DNA of 64,000 nucleotides from Trileptium ribeirensis (Eukaryota; Nematoda; Enoplea; Enoplida; Thoracostomopsidae). This document shows positions 11,301-26,300 of this stretch, one piece after another. The stretch covers positions 1 through 64,000 of the forward strand of contig JASANE010012592.1 of NCBI GenBank assembly GCA_030248225.1. The letters run 5' to 3'. Both the position numbers and the translations under genes were made by a program. The notes under the pieces were generated by a model. That model had not been told where the DNA came from. It did not search any database and saw nothing but the letters and a program-made list of their open reading frames with translations. Position 1 is the stretch's first letter; every line of letters starts with the position of its first letter.

Positions 11301-14300
11301 AGCAAAAAGCCCACAGTTTGACCCCTTACCCGGAACCAGACCCCAAATAAAAACACGCTTGGGGATGTACACGGTAAATCGATTATGCCGGTTCGAATGA
11401 GCACAAGATCATGAAAATCGGTTAAGGTCTTCTCGACTTATGGCCGGTCACACACACAGACGGGATTTAAAAGATTTCACCCCTGCAACACACAATCTTC
11501 ACTACGTTCTGAAAACGTTTTTAGCAATGAATAAGTGTTTTCAAATGAACTATATTTCTCGTCAGAATTGTTTGTTTTGTCGCACGCACGAACATCGAAC
11601 CGAAATCGAACAAACTTCGAAAAGCTCTCGAACTAATTTAAAAAAGCAGGTCAAAAAATTGGAACATTTTTCGAACAAAATTTTGAATTTCTCTAACGAA
11701 CATTGAACAAACTTAGAACGAGCGTCCAACGGACAACACTGATGTCTAGCGATATATTACCAATACAATATTACATAACAATATCGCAGACCGAGCGTAA
11801 TATACCAAACGATACTGGCAGAAGCTAACATTTATAATAGTTCTTTAACCCCACCTCACCGCAAACATCGTAAAATACCGAATGGAAACACGAGTTTATT
11901 TTTATGCTCATCTAATATTTAGAATCAGTAGCGTAAAGACAGCAGTAATAAGTATTGATAGGGTTTACCCTATTCAAGAAAAAATTAAATTATCTAGCTC
12001 TGTGTTCGTATGACCTCTATGTTTTATATTTGCAAAAAACTAGACATTTTTCTCACAAATAAGCATTGAATATAAATAAAAATTATAATATTATATTATA
12101 ATTATTGGTCTTGAATATATTATTAATTACCGTTTCCTTCATTTGTACTTCGTTTATTTTAATTCGGATTCTCGGAGCAGTAAACGACGAATTAAATACA
12201 AATTTATCCGTGTCCTCGATGTCGCGACCCTAAAAATAAAAATCAAATCTCTGAATTTAAAATGGATCGTATTGGCTGGTCGCTCCCGCTGTGTGGTAAA
12301 CAGTTATAAATGCAGCTACACCCAAGGGCGTAGCCAGGAATTTTTAAAGGGGGGTCGCGGCCCACAGTGGATACCTAAAAGGGGGGTCCGGGGGGTGGTC
12401 GCGCTCAGAAATGTGAAAGCGGTGTCTATAATTGGTATATTAAGTACACCATAAACAAGTAAAAATGTAACTGTTGCCAAAATAGAGAATTTTAATACAA
12501 AATTGCGAAGTTTGGTCAAAAAAACGGTTGAAAATAATTGTTTTCTAGTGCGAGAGAGGCTAGTTTTACGACAATTTCCGACATGATTTTCAACCGGAAT
12601 CATACAAAAAAATTTTGTTTGGGGTTGAACCAAAAGGGGGTTCGCGACCCCCGCAACCCTCCTGGCTACGCCCTTGTCTACACCGCGCAAAATTATTTCT
12701 TGAACGGTACATTTTGCGCCGAAATAATATTAGAAATCTTAGCCACTCATTAAAACTTATATCGTAACAAATGATACCTCGCAAGCGAGGATTAACGGAG
12801 CGACAGTGGTTTCATCCACTGAGTATTTGCAATGACATGAACAGCCTTGTGTTTGATGTATATAGTACACTAAAACCTCTTAGAGCTTCGTTTGCCATAA
12901 ACCAGTCGATAACAACTGAAAACGCACGAAGTATTGTCGCTGGTTCCTAGATAACTAAACCATCATATCCAACGAACCGAAAAACTAAAATAGACAATAT
13001 TCCTGATTTCCTGTACGTAATACGTAACCAGCAACTAAAGACAGACCATTCCATCGGCAATCAAGTTCAATGACCTGAGGTCACTGAAAACGACCGCGAA
13101 ATGCGATAGCTAAACCATCTTATTCAGTAGGTCGAAAAACCTAAATAGACAATTCTTCATGTCTTGTACGCAATATATAACCAAACAAATGAAGACAGAC
13201 TGTTTTCAGGACATCTGCATCATTGACCTGAAACCCATGAAAAGGCATGAACTGGACTCTATGAAAAGGCACACTGGACTCTATATAACCAAATCATTGC
13301 ATTCAGCGTTCAGCAAAACCCATAAAATAGGCCATTCTTGATGCCCTGCACGCAATACATAACCAAACAAATGAAAACACACCACATTTTGAAAGGGTTC
13401 ATCAACCTTAAAACCCCAAGAAACGGTATATTCACCATCGTATTAAGTGTACTTTATAACCTCAAAAATCGTTATTTTAGGAAAAGGGTCAACGAACCAT
13501 ATTCGAGTTAGTGGTCCCACAAAAAATTGGCGGTGAGAAAAATTCTCTCGATTTGCTGATTCTGCTGGACTCAATTTTTCGATCCGAAGCTTATGTCGCG
13601 AGATATGGGCTGTGAAATACTGGCACCTGTAAGGCCAGATTTGGCAAAGAACACTTAGATCCTGTTTTTGGCATTTTGACTCAGAAGATGAGATCAGACC
13701 TGTTCGCGTTCAACTAAAAAAGGTTTTTCGTCCTCACTTTTGCTATCGGTCAAAAAATGTCGAAATCCGTCCGTCCAAAATGAATGACAGCGAGAGAAAA
13801 AAAACAGAAATTTTTAAGATTTTCCCTCTAGTGCCATCTATGGAAACTCCGCTCGTCGCTTCCATTCTCTGCCAAAGTCGACGGATCAGATTACAACCAT
13901 TATATTATTTTTTGCAATACGAACATTAATATAAGATACAAAAAGTATTAGGCTTCCAACGAAGTGACGGCATTAACTAAAAAAAATGTCGCATTGAAGC
14001 AATCCAGTAAACTTCAATAGTTTAATAATTTACTTATTGCATATATAATTTTGTTAGAATTTTGTAATGCTTCATTTTGCATTGCGACTATCATATCTTT
14101 TTATTCCAGCTGTTCTTTTGTATTACACGCAGCACGTCATACAATTGATTACAGCTTTTTGACAGGACTATGCCACTTCTCGCCATCACCAAATAAACAC
14201 GTTGATCATCATTTCGACCTTACTCTCTCTGTTTTTTGGAAGGTTACCCTCCCTTTTGAAGGGAAATTTGATACCATAGACAAAAATCTGTTTCGATCTT

Positions 14301-17300
14301 CCTGTTTTGAAGGGTATAGCGACTCGCCTTAAAACTAGGAGATCGAGAAAAAATTTTATTTGTCAAACGGCCCACCCGCACCAAAACTGTGTGGTAGAAA
14401 CAAATTTTTGTCCACGGTACCATGATTATCTCACAAGAGTAAGGATGTAACCCCCGAAAACCGAGAGGAGTATGCCGAAATACATCGCGCCATGTTCAGT
14501 GCGTTGATATGATGATGGCGAAAAGTTGATTTTTCTCAAGAAGCCATCATGAACTCTTGGTAAATTTGATCTATTTATTTCACACGATATACATTTTAAG
14601 TCCTGATTCAAGCCGTGACCCGATTAAAATTATATTATATTCGTTCATTTCAAAGATTCTAAAACACCCCATATTTCGAAATATCGCGTACAGTAATTAA
14701 TTGACATGGATGTTGCTGGATCATCGTTCGTTCGAAAAATCGAAAAAGTTTTTGATGTAAAAGAGCTCTAATTATAGATAACTTTAAATGTGAATTTTCT
14801 GGGGATGGATTTTGCACCAAAAATTTCAAATGTCCAGGTTCACATTTTGTCCATAAATTTCAGGGACACCCTTGTATGTCATAATAATGTATGTTGCGCA
14901 ACGTAATAGCTACCGTAAATTTTTCGAAAGGAAACGTACTTTAGGTACTTTATGAATAACACGATATTTTCCACATGCCAGTGACTGCAACGTGCGACGC
15001 AGCTCCACATCCTCTAAAAATACCAAACTGTAGTTGGATATAAAGCCCTGTTAAAAACATATACTCTGAAGTCCTACTTAGTAGAAAGCGTCAATACAGA
15101 TACAAATGCGCTTTGGATTGTTTTGTATCAATATTTACAACCTGAAGGGTCTTCAAAACTTTCAAAAGCCACAAATTGAAAAAAATTCGTTTCGCGATGC
15201 CAAGCCAATGTTTTGCTACTTAAAGAATGTCTCTTATTTACATAAGACGTGTATGCAATTTGTATGGAATTTTAATCATTTCGAACTGTTAATGTGTATG
15301 CATCCATATAATGCCTATATCCTATGCCTATCCCTATAGTGCCAAAACTAAAATTTAAATCAACCAATTCATTTTTTTATGAAAATTTTAATGTTATAAA
15401 TTTCTAATTACATCTTTTCTATATCTACGATATTGTCCTAAAATTATATATAAATATGCCATAGCCGTACTATTTGACGTCTGACCGTTGGCACTACGAC
15501 TAGCCAATAAACAGTATACATTTACATACCTGTACCCCGGCACCGGGATAAGAGCAACTACTGTGATCATTATTAGTCGAAAAGAAATAACAAAAATACA
15601 CATTGTTTTGTTTTTGACTGGAAATAGTAATTACATAAACCCATCACTAGGTTTATAGGTCCGTCCTATATTTTCGTCGGGGGATGTAAAGGATTTATGG
15701 ATAACGACTGGAACAATGAATATTACAAGTTCAACGTAGCATTTATTGATCATTCATCGTCGTCATCATTCAAACCTATCATCATACAATCGTCATCATT
15801 CAAATTCATTGATTGCTACATCTTAGTTATACGTCTGTTGTCTAAGTGAAACGTATTGCAGAAAAAATATATACAAGGGGTTAAAGTATACGCGTATAAG
15901 ACAAATGTATAAATAAAAACAGTATTATGTGTTGACCACGTGGCCAGCTTGTCAAAAAAATTCAGTAAGGCGGGTCATTTCACGCTACGATGTCCTTTTG
16001 CCCCAGAAAAAATGACTAATGACTTTTTTCGCTCCGATTATCTTCATTTTTACACCCTTTGACCAAAAACGTCAAGGATCCGTAATTTGAGGTCGTTATA
16101 GTAAATTTTTTAACCGTTTTTATGCTATGGTTTCCCAAATACCACCGCCTGCTGCTCAGCAAGGTACCATCAAATAGCCTCTGGTATGCTCCAGGTTGCA
16201 GCTACAGTACTCGCCAAAAATGACCGTCGCATTTCGAGCGAGCGAGTTCGAGCGAGTCTCGAGCGAGTCGCGAGCGAGTGGCTCGCTCGAGATTTCGCAA
16301 CTATTTAAATTAATAGAAAATTCTATTTTTAGAACAAATTTATTTCGAGCGAGTCGCGAGCGAGCGACAGTCATTTTTGGCGGGTACTGTAGCCTCGATT
16401 TTGTGATCGTATCTCGTGCAGCCCGTCGACGCAGTCAAAATGACGTCATGCGGAACTCCGTATATCAAAAATTAAGCTTTTTATGCCTATTCTTGGGTCA
16501 AATTTAACACTTTTAAAACACGGGGGTGCCGATTTATACCGGTTATTAAATGGAAACGAAGCGGCCATAAACGGTAGCTATTTATATCGATAGTTTAGCC
16601 TGGGGGAAGTGTTATGCCAAAAATTATCATTTGCCAGATATGTTAGAATGCCGGAAGTAGCTGGTGGTGGAACTGCCAGTGTACATGCCTGAGACCATGG
16701 TCGGGGGGGGGTAAATTTAGAATTTTATCAAAAAATAATTTTGCGACATATGTCGTCCAAATGTATTGCCACAATGTATTATGAACCAAAAGCGTGAAAT
16801 TTCCTCGAAATAATATCGATATGTTCGTTTTTTCCACATTTTGGTGGTGGTCGGGGGTGGGTAAAAGTGTGGTCAGGGATGGGTAAAAGCCTGAGATCAA
16901 CAGGTCGGGAACGAGATAGAGCTCAGGTCGTTTCACCATTCGCTTCGTGATTGGAAAGAACCATAACAGACCAATTTATTTGACTTCTACTGACTCCACC
17001 ATACCCCTAACTAGCAACGGTCGGGGGGGGTAATCAAATGTGCTAAAAGCGACCTTTTGACCCTAGCGCTGGGGTAGGTAACAGCAAGCACCTGGGTTAA
17101 TATTTTTTCAAACGGCATCCACCGGATAGGTATGATATATGAACAACGTTTATGTACCATGCATAAGTAACTAGCGATGACCAAAAAAGAATTTGGTCGG
17201 GGGGGGGGGGGGGTAAAACTGGAGTTAATGCCATATCGACAGCTATCACTCTCCATGATTGGAGTAGATTTGAAAATCGTGCAATTAAAAATGTTGTGTA

Positions 17301-20300
17301 GACCTGACTAATCCTGCATAGAAAAGAATTTGGGCCATAACTTCGAACACGGAGCCACGACACTACCCGAAAAAAAGAGGTGGCAAAATTAGTCATTACG
17401 ATTTTTGTCAATTTGGGACTTATGTGGATGTCCAGCCTCTTACGGCGTGCGTGAAGCCGAAAAATTTTTTTCGTTTGAACTAGCTAAGCAATGAGGCTTC
17501 CTAGCGTAAATAACATTTTTACCAGTTCCCTGCACGTTTATGTGCTACTGGCCAAAATATCCAGTTTTACCCCCCCCCCCGTCCAAAAGGTCATCGTAGC
17601 GTGAAATGACCCAGGCACGCACACCCGAAGATGTACGTGCGGTCGTATAAGGTAAGTGAGCATCCAGGAATTATTCACGTACACCATCACATAAACTTGA
17701 CTAGTATAGTTGCATATGAGCTGGGTCCGTATAATACTAATCAGTTAGTAATATATATGTTTATCCGAATACAGGAACTGTTTGTTAACAACGCTTGAAA
17801 TGTATAATTAAATTTTTAAATTAGTGTCTAATTTGAAATATCAATATCTCTAACGCCATTTCTTACATCAAATTATATATACCGTAAACTTATCTTTCAA
17901 AATTTTAAAAAGACTAATCTCCATGTTAGTTGATAAACCTATCGGCATATTTTCGCTTTTAATAAGTTTTTTCTATAATAATAAACTGTTTCTAAAACAT
18001 TTTGATGCTGCATATACAGAATGCCCGAATAACATGACCATATACGACACCTCTGAATATACTGCTGCAAATATTTGAATTAAAATGTGGAAAATTGGTT
18101 ACAGGAAACTTAAACAAGTTTCTCTTGTCAAAGATGTCCACAGAGGCGCTGCTTGAATCAATATCAATTTTAAGCCTAAAATGTTGGCTGATTGATGATA
18201 TGTAGTTATTAACTTTATCAGTATCATCGTGCCACGGTAAATTTTCGGATAAATATCATCAAGCCAGTCGTAATCGTTATTGGTAGATATATCGTCTATA
18301 TGTATGTCTTATGGTCTTCCTAATGTGAATATCGCATTTCATGATGTATTCATGATCGTATGTATGCAAATATAAATTGGCAATACGTGGCGCGACATCT
18401 GTTTCCATCGGCATACCGATTATCTGTTTGGAAACAAGTCACCAAAAGTAAAATATGTATTATCTATTAACCACTGCAAACGCTCTATAACAGCTGTAGC
18501 TTATTTGCTAATAGCAATGATCTTTTTCCGCAATTTTCGAAATGGCTCATTAATCATACTTGATAACCTAGCAATAAAATCACCGTGATCTAATTTAGAT
18601 ACATAGTGGTGAAGTCATACGTATTAACTGTATGCATTTTATTTTTAAGATTTAAGTTCCTTATTGTATCGAGAATTGAATATTTTTAATAATCCAACAG
18701 TTATGAAGTTTTCTAAACATATAATCTAATTTGGACATTTTTAAGTAGTATGATAAATAAGTTTAAAGATTAAACATAATACTTTCGAACCAATTTCAGT
18801 ATACAATTTGCGAAAGATAATGTACCTGAAATTAATGCGGGCTTTGGGGAATTTTAGGATAGCCTCTATAAAGGGAAGATTACAACTTTTAATGACCAGA
18901 TAAATCACCAAACTTAGTTTTAATACACATTTTATTAGTTCAGCACGAAATCTTGATGGCAATCCAATATATAGTTTGGAGCACTAAATAATCCTAATCA
19001 TAATTCATTATGAATATAGTGACTTTCATACAAACCGTAATTTTTCGGTGCTTTAACCGTAACATTAATCACAAAAAAATTTTTTAGTTATCAATAATTT
19101 TATGATCCTGAAATCTCAAAGCATCTCTTTAATCCGTATCCGTTATGCTTTAACTCTGTTATGTAACAGTAAGATCGCATGCATCTTCCATTCATCAAAC
19201 TTATTTCCGTCGATCCTACACTTTTCCAGAACTTTGTTTATATACTGGTTAATATCATGATGAAATAATTCAACAACATTAAGATTAGTCTATAAGATGG
19301 GCCTTGACACAAAAGAAGTTTAACACATTTTGAATAAAATCAAGATTGCCCGTAGCAACACGTCGATCGATGTTATCCTTATTTGAAGAACTGCAATGTC
19401 AAGACCTTTCACTTTTGAGATAATTCATAATAGACGTATCCTGTGTAGTCTGCCGATAATTAAACATTATAGAACCAAATGTTCCATTATAACTGAAAGA
19501 TATACAAGGAATCGCAAGATATTCTGTATTGCTGGAAAATCTTCACACAGCCATAGTTTTAAAATAGTTTTGTCGGGACGAATATTGCCTAGACTTATCC
19601 TATCAAAACACGAGTTATAAAATACTACGTGCATGTAAATTTTAGGTTGAGCATTAATAATTTTATTTACTTTACTGTGTTCAAAATCAAGTATCACCAA
19701 TGTTATAATCAGATAATCAACTTAGGTTAACGCTTACGTTATTCAGAATATCAAATAAGTTACATGCATACTATTGTTTAAGCTAAATACATACTTATAC
19801 ATAATTTTGTCTAATACATCGGAGATAAATCATCAATGTGATCAGTAATATCGCTGAAACCTGTTTCAGGTTTAGGAACATTATTATTACGCAATCGTGT
19901 CCTTCCTCATCTCTTATGTTCCAGCATGCCAGTAAAATTACTGCAAACAGTTTGTTGTACCTTTCAGTAAGTAATTTCTTATTAAACCCATAATGAAATT
20001 TGACTTTAAGACATTTAATCCGAAATCCTTCCCGTTCTAGTCTTATATTCCGATCTTGTATTTTTTTCGAGAATTTTACTTTTTAATGTCAATCATTTGC
20101 CGTTATTGAAAGGCTCCGATATATTTTCGCTCTTAACGTTAGACTCTTAATATAACCAAAGAATTTTCAGAAAATCCCATCTTTAACTTGCGACCGGTTT
20201 CGCCCACCAAAGGTAGCCGGCCCGCCGGTATTCCGCACAAATCAGATTGTAACATATCTATAACATTGGATCCACTGCATGGATGTTTAATAAAAATAAT

Positions 20301-23300
20301 CCTAATATATCTATTGTTGTAGCAACAAACGAATGTATGGTCCGTGTCATAAAATTTTCATTTTTTATTACTCATACAGGGCTCAGGTAAAAGGCAGTTG
20401 TCCTAAAATATTGCACAATTTTTTAGAAACTCAACAAGAACCACAACTATGGAACGAAGTCTGTACGATGCCAAGATCAGTCGTTTCCCAATCCACGAAA
20501 GCTTTCAGAAAAAGGCATCAAAATACCGTAAGAGCCCTGTATATTTCACACTATGTGTAGACGTATGCTTGTGTGAATGTATGGTCTGAAATTATTTTTG
20601 TACTCAAAATATGAGGTTATACAGTCATTATAAGACCAAAATACATTTATTGTATTGATAAATCGATATGAGTAGTAACACTCGATTTTGACGTAATCTT
20701 ACGTCGGGAAAGAAACCACGTTCGAGATTGCTATTGGCTAAATACAAAAGAGCCAAAGTCGTATCAATGAAGCTTAGGCTTGGCGAAATAAAATAGTTTA
20801 TTGCGATAATCAAAGAAAACTTTTACTACAAAGATTATATAGATATTATGAACACAGCGCCCAGATACTTTTTAAAGTCATCAGTAAAAATATTTCGATT
20901 CCAACTTCAAAGACAATCTTAATGTTTATGTTTTTAAAAAGGCAAAGTTTTTTGACAGAGAATATAAAATAGTAAAAATTCTTTTAAAAATAACGCATGG
21001 GTATGATCTTAAGAAATTTTCTAAATAACATTTTTACATCAGGATACTTACACCACAACATTTTGTGCCAAATACTCACCGATGCCTGTTGCCACTTTTA
21101 TTTCATCGTACATCCATTCATCTTTCTCGTTAAATAGCAGCAAACACAGACTTTGAAATTGCGAAACTTGGAGCTCTTTTTGCGGCTGCAATTAGGATAA
21201 AATAAAACACATCTACAATAACACTGTTCCAGTGAACACGTTGTTAAATTATTTCAATCAACGATCGTACCAACAGTTCATCAAAAGTAACCCGAGTGAT
21301 GCAACAGCAACCGGTCTAAAGCATAATTAACTTGTTGAAGTTCAGCAAGTCGGAGTCAGACTTCAGCTTTAAATTTAGTGCTAAAAGCCCGGAAGACAGA
21401 TCATACAATCACTATGAAAATTTAAGCAGTTGCAGCTTACACTCGGAGTTTAGAAAAATCGTCCGTTTACCGTTAAAACGTTATGTTGAAGATATTGCAC
21501 AATATAACACAATACGCGTAATATTTCGTTATAATAGTGTAAGCTTGACATTGCATTACTTACCCAGGCTTACAACAGATAATAAATTATTGATATAATC
21601 CAACAAACTCTTAATTTATCATTATGATTGTCCAATTCTATAACTTACGCCAGATAAAAATCTTGCCTTCATCAAACAATGACCGAGTGACGGCTGCCAT
21701 TGTAACTTTCGACCGTTGTGTTTCGAAAAATAGAACTTTTTAAAAACCTCTTGATACTCAACCATCTGAAATATACTAATAGAACACTAATTTTTTTTCC
21801 TATTATAACAAAATCCAAATGTTAGCACTTTAGGTTTCTGTCAATTTGGTGTTCGAAAAACTATCTTGACACCACCATTACCCTTTATATATTACCGCTG
21901 AACAAAACACTACAATCCAAACTTATTACATCAACATCAGCGAAAAAATCTACTCAAAGAAAAAATGCAAATCCGTTCGAAATAGTCATAATTCCGAAAT
22001 TGATGTACAAAACTAAGAGAATATCAGCAGAACCACTTGACCCAGCTATCTTAAGATGTTGCGACACTGCATTCACCGTATTTATAACATACTAAAGTTT
22101 AAAATTAACAAATGAAGATTATTGCAGAACAGGCCAGCTATGACCCACAAAGTGAGTAAACATCGAAGTGAGTACACATCAGGCAACAGTGGTGCTATTG
22201 GTCATTCGTGAATCGGTTAGTTTTCAAATTCCTTTGAAATTCGTAAAAATAAGTTCTCTTACATGTGAAACTGTGTAACTTGCGTAAGGGAGTAAATATA
22301 CAGCAGTCACACTTATCAAGTAGAACTTAAATCACTTACTCCACCAGGCATTATAACATTCATAGCAGTATATGTTGGCCAGTGCCCCATCGTTAGGATG
22401 TCGACAGTCATATCGATGTTCCAGGTTAACGAAGTTACATTACAAAGGTACTAAAACATACTACAAAATAGATGTAGTATCAGTACAAATAAAAATGTAT
22501 CGGCAACAATGCTGATAAAGGTTGTTTTCTTAGTGTAAAATTCTGATGAAACATGTAACACAAGACATTTTCATTATCGTCAAACTCATACTCATAGTAA
22601 ATCGATAGCGCAAAAGACACGATTCAACGTAAATTTCATTGTAGTAGGAGCTCAATCTACGTCAATTGCACACTGCATAATTGGTTTTAACACCATTCAC
22701 GTTTAGGAAATGTGACCAACATCACCACAACATTTTATGACACATTATTAAAACTATTAAGTTGTTCAAATAATAAGCATTGGCAAGAAATAATGGATAA
22801 TGTTGAAAACATATGTTAAACACTGTATTGGCTAGTTTTTGCGCACGCCTTTATGTATGTCATTATAACATGTACGTGCTATGTTCCGGAAGTTACCAAG
22901 CAATACGAAGAGTATGGTCGTAAAGCGAATGAATTATGTCGAATATAACAATAACAACAAAGCGAATTACATACATAAAAACGCTAATCTCATTATAACA
23001 ACCACATTCCACCATGTTTTTAATTTACCGTGGGCAAAGCACGCGATTCCACAGCTGTTAATTGCTACGGTAATAATTACAACATACATCACCGAACTAG
23101 CAAAGGTCAGACAAATTTTGCATACAGTTTTGTACATCCATCTTGTGAGTTCATATGCTCCAAACAGAAGGGTAACTTGTACTATGTAGAGTGCCTGTTA
23201 GTTATGTGAGAATGACACGTTTTTTATAATGAGAAATATAATGCTGGCCTGTCCACAGCCCTCCGAAAAGTGGGGGGACTTCGGGGCCCCCCCATGTTCA

Positions 23301-26300
23301 TTCTCGGGGGAAATTTCAAAGTGGGGGGATAAATTTTGCTTAAAAATACAGAATATATCCATATTTTCATTCATTTTTACTACTGTGAACGTACTTTCAA
23401 GCTAAAAAACAATATTTTAGCATTATAAATAGTGGTAATTAATGTTTAAAAACAATTTGCAAACAAAGAACATAAATTTTCAGACATAAAAAATTTTTGG
23501 AATGAGTTGAACATGGGGGGTTTCGGCCAAGTGGGAGGGACGAACATGGGGGGATTTGGAAAGTGGGGGTCCCCCCCACTGTGGACATGCCAGCAATGTA
23601 TTTACGAAGCAGAATAAGTACCTGTTTAAATGCAACTCCAAGTTCTTTAGATAACTCCATATCTTTAAACATGCCTTCCAGCTTGCTGGTAAATCCGGCA
23701 CCGCATTCTGAATAATTAAAGTGGTCCTAATATGGGCATATTTGATTGCAAACGTTTTATTAAAACTAGATGCTTAGATGGCATGATTTTATGTTCAACG
23801 ATTTCTAATACCTAGTACATCAAAAAATCGCGCGATACAAAAAATGTTTGAAGTACCATGAAAAATAGAATATGTGTCAATAACTGGACTGTATTAATCC
23901 AGCATCTCATCCTAAAAAATTTTATTTTACATGGTATAGCTTTTTCTTGCGTGAACATATTGATTATATGTTATCAAAATAATACTTCACTCAAAAGCAC
24001 TACTATCATCTTCCACCAATCTAATTCACGAAAGAATAACTGAAATATAAAGTATAGCAAAAAAATGAAAATGTTGGGGCGGCAAAACAGAGGACTGGTC
24101 TAAATCAATTACATATTGATGTCGGTAACCTGACCATCCAAATTATTCGAATTTTAACCTGCTCATCAAACCATCCGTTGCGGCTATAATATACATGCGT
24201 GATAGTTTTAGAGGGTTGCCAAATTAGCAACTTTTTCACATTTCCTACACTGACTTTATCAAAGCTGCTCCATTTACTTCGGTAATATTTTACGCCATAA
24301 TGCAGATACCAAAGCAACTATCAAAGAATTTGAATAACTGGGCTATGACTCAAGGCGATCTTCAAGAGGGCACCATCGCTTTCGTTGCGCCATTTCCTTA
24401 CCAGATGCCATTACTACACACGCGTGAATAGCTCTAGCCTTGCGCATTTTTGACAACATCCAATTTTCCCTGTCACTGGATCCAATTTTCTAAGCTTCAC
24501 TGTATCACTGTAGATTGCTCAATTTGGCTGACTTTACTACAGCTGGGCAACCCTCTCTCATTCTTCGCCAACAATATTTTATAAAATACTAAACTTTAAG
24601 CAAGTACTGTACTGTTAAATACTACTAATGTGGTTGCAAACTAAAATTTTGACCCGCTAAGCGACTGACTAGTTTCAAATCAGCCATTAGCGACAATGAC
24701 CGCCTGCATCTAAGTGACACTGCATGACATGTGAACAGACTATATATACCTTGTTTCAGCTTTGACAGCATTGATTTTTCAGCGTCAACCGATGCGCTCT
24801 TCCCGAGCAGAAGCCGTTTTGCAAGATCTTTTTTGTAGAAAGCTTCGAAAACGTCTTTGCCTTGAAATTCATTATGCTACTTATATTATAATGTTACTGG
24901 TATGTATCTAAAGTTTGCTACAAATTTTAACATATTTACCGCGAAATATATCACTCAGAAATGAGACACCGTCATCTTACTGATCGAAGCTACCAAGTTC
25001 ACCGCAAAGATTTTACTGAAGATAAAAATACGACGATATCACCGATAAATACCAAGCAAATACATGAAGCATGCATGTCAAGCAACAATATTGTTACTTT
25101 TTTATGTGTATTATTTATAGCATTACATCAACGCCCTGAAATATAGGCACAAAAGCACGTTACGTGAATTGATTATGAATACCAAGTACAAATTCTGATA
25201 AATAGCAATATATATGTTATTAATGCGGATCATAATATACGTTACGTAAATCAAGATATATTACTCAAACAATTTATGTATTTGAGAAAGATAATAATTT
25301 TACATGTGTTTCCGAAACGAGATGTACTGTGCAGTTAAAAGATCAATATTTCTCGAGACCACATCTCGGTTCATGCTGTAAATTAAAGCTACAACGTTGA
25401 CATATCAGACAAAAATTTAGCGATTTGCTAATTAATATTCACTGTCACTGCATACATGAAAAATGTCAAACAATATTTTGTATATGATCACGGGACATAA
25501 ATTCACAACGCCATTCATTACCGTGAATAAAACGAAACATGACCATAATCCTATCCATTAGTTGTTCCAATTCTTCTTCAGTTGCTTCCTGAACAAACAA
25601 AAAATAGTTCATTACTACCGAAAAACTTGTGAAACACCTCAACAGTAGTTCTACCTGGTTGAGCTATATGCAAACCCAATACTAGTAATACTTTTTAATT
25701 AACTAAGCCTGTCACGATTTAAATTTTAGCTTGGTGAACAAAAAGTCTACTGTTTGTTATAACCACTTTTGCACGTAACAAATTGAATATGCTTTGCCCG
25801 CAATATCAAATTGCTACCTAGCATCCAATCAGAAATAAATTAATTATATATTACACCTCAATACATTTCGTTTCGTGCACAAAAATGAAAGTCAATTCGT
25901 TACATGCTCAAAAATGAAAGGCGAACACATCAGGTCATAATCACGAAATCGATTCAAAACTGCCGGGTAATGGTATAATTAAGGAATGGCGTGAGAACAG
26001 CAGTATCGGTAAAGTTGCGTATAAAATTCACTATCTTTATGTTGTGACAAACTATCTGGTTCCAGCGCACGCACAAGACGAATGGCAAACCCCAACAATA
26101 TGCATTTCTCGTTTGTCATGACCAAAAGTAGTATGTTATTCTTTAAATTTTCATGCTTAAAAGTAATAGTTTTTTAGTAATATAATTTATTATTAATTTA
26201 ATAACGTTAATTTATAAGCATACTGAACATCTAAAGATCTGATTAAGCTAGACGACAAACGGCTTCGGAGCCAAAACCATACTGTGTCAAAATCAAACTA

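Noticed and set aside
12316..12784. Overlapping ORFs on both strands at 12.1-12.8 kb
   Set aside because: They span the MITE at 12323-12676; the same peptides occur from the second MITE copy at 62 kb, so they are repeat by-products.
16156..16507. ORFs rich in SRA/ERA repeats on both strands at 16.2-16.5 kb
   Set aside because: Translation of the GCGAGCGAG simple repeat in the arms of a mariner-like MITE.
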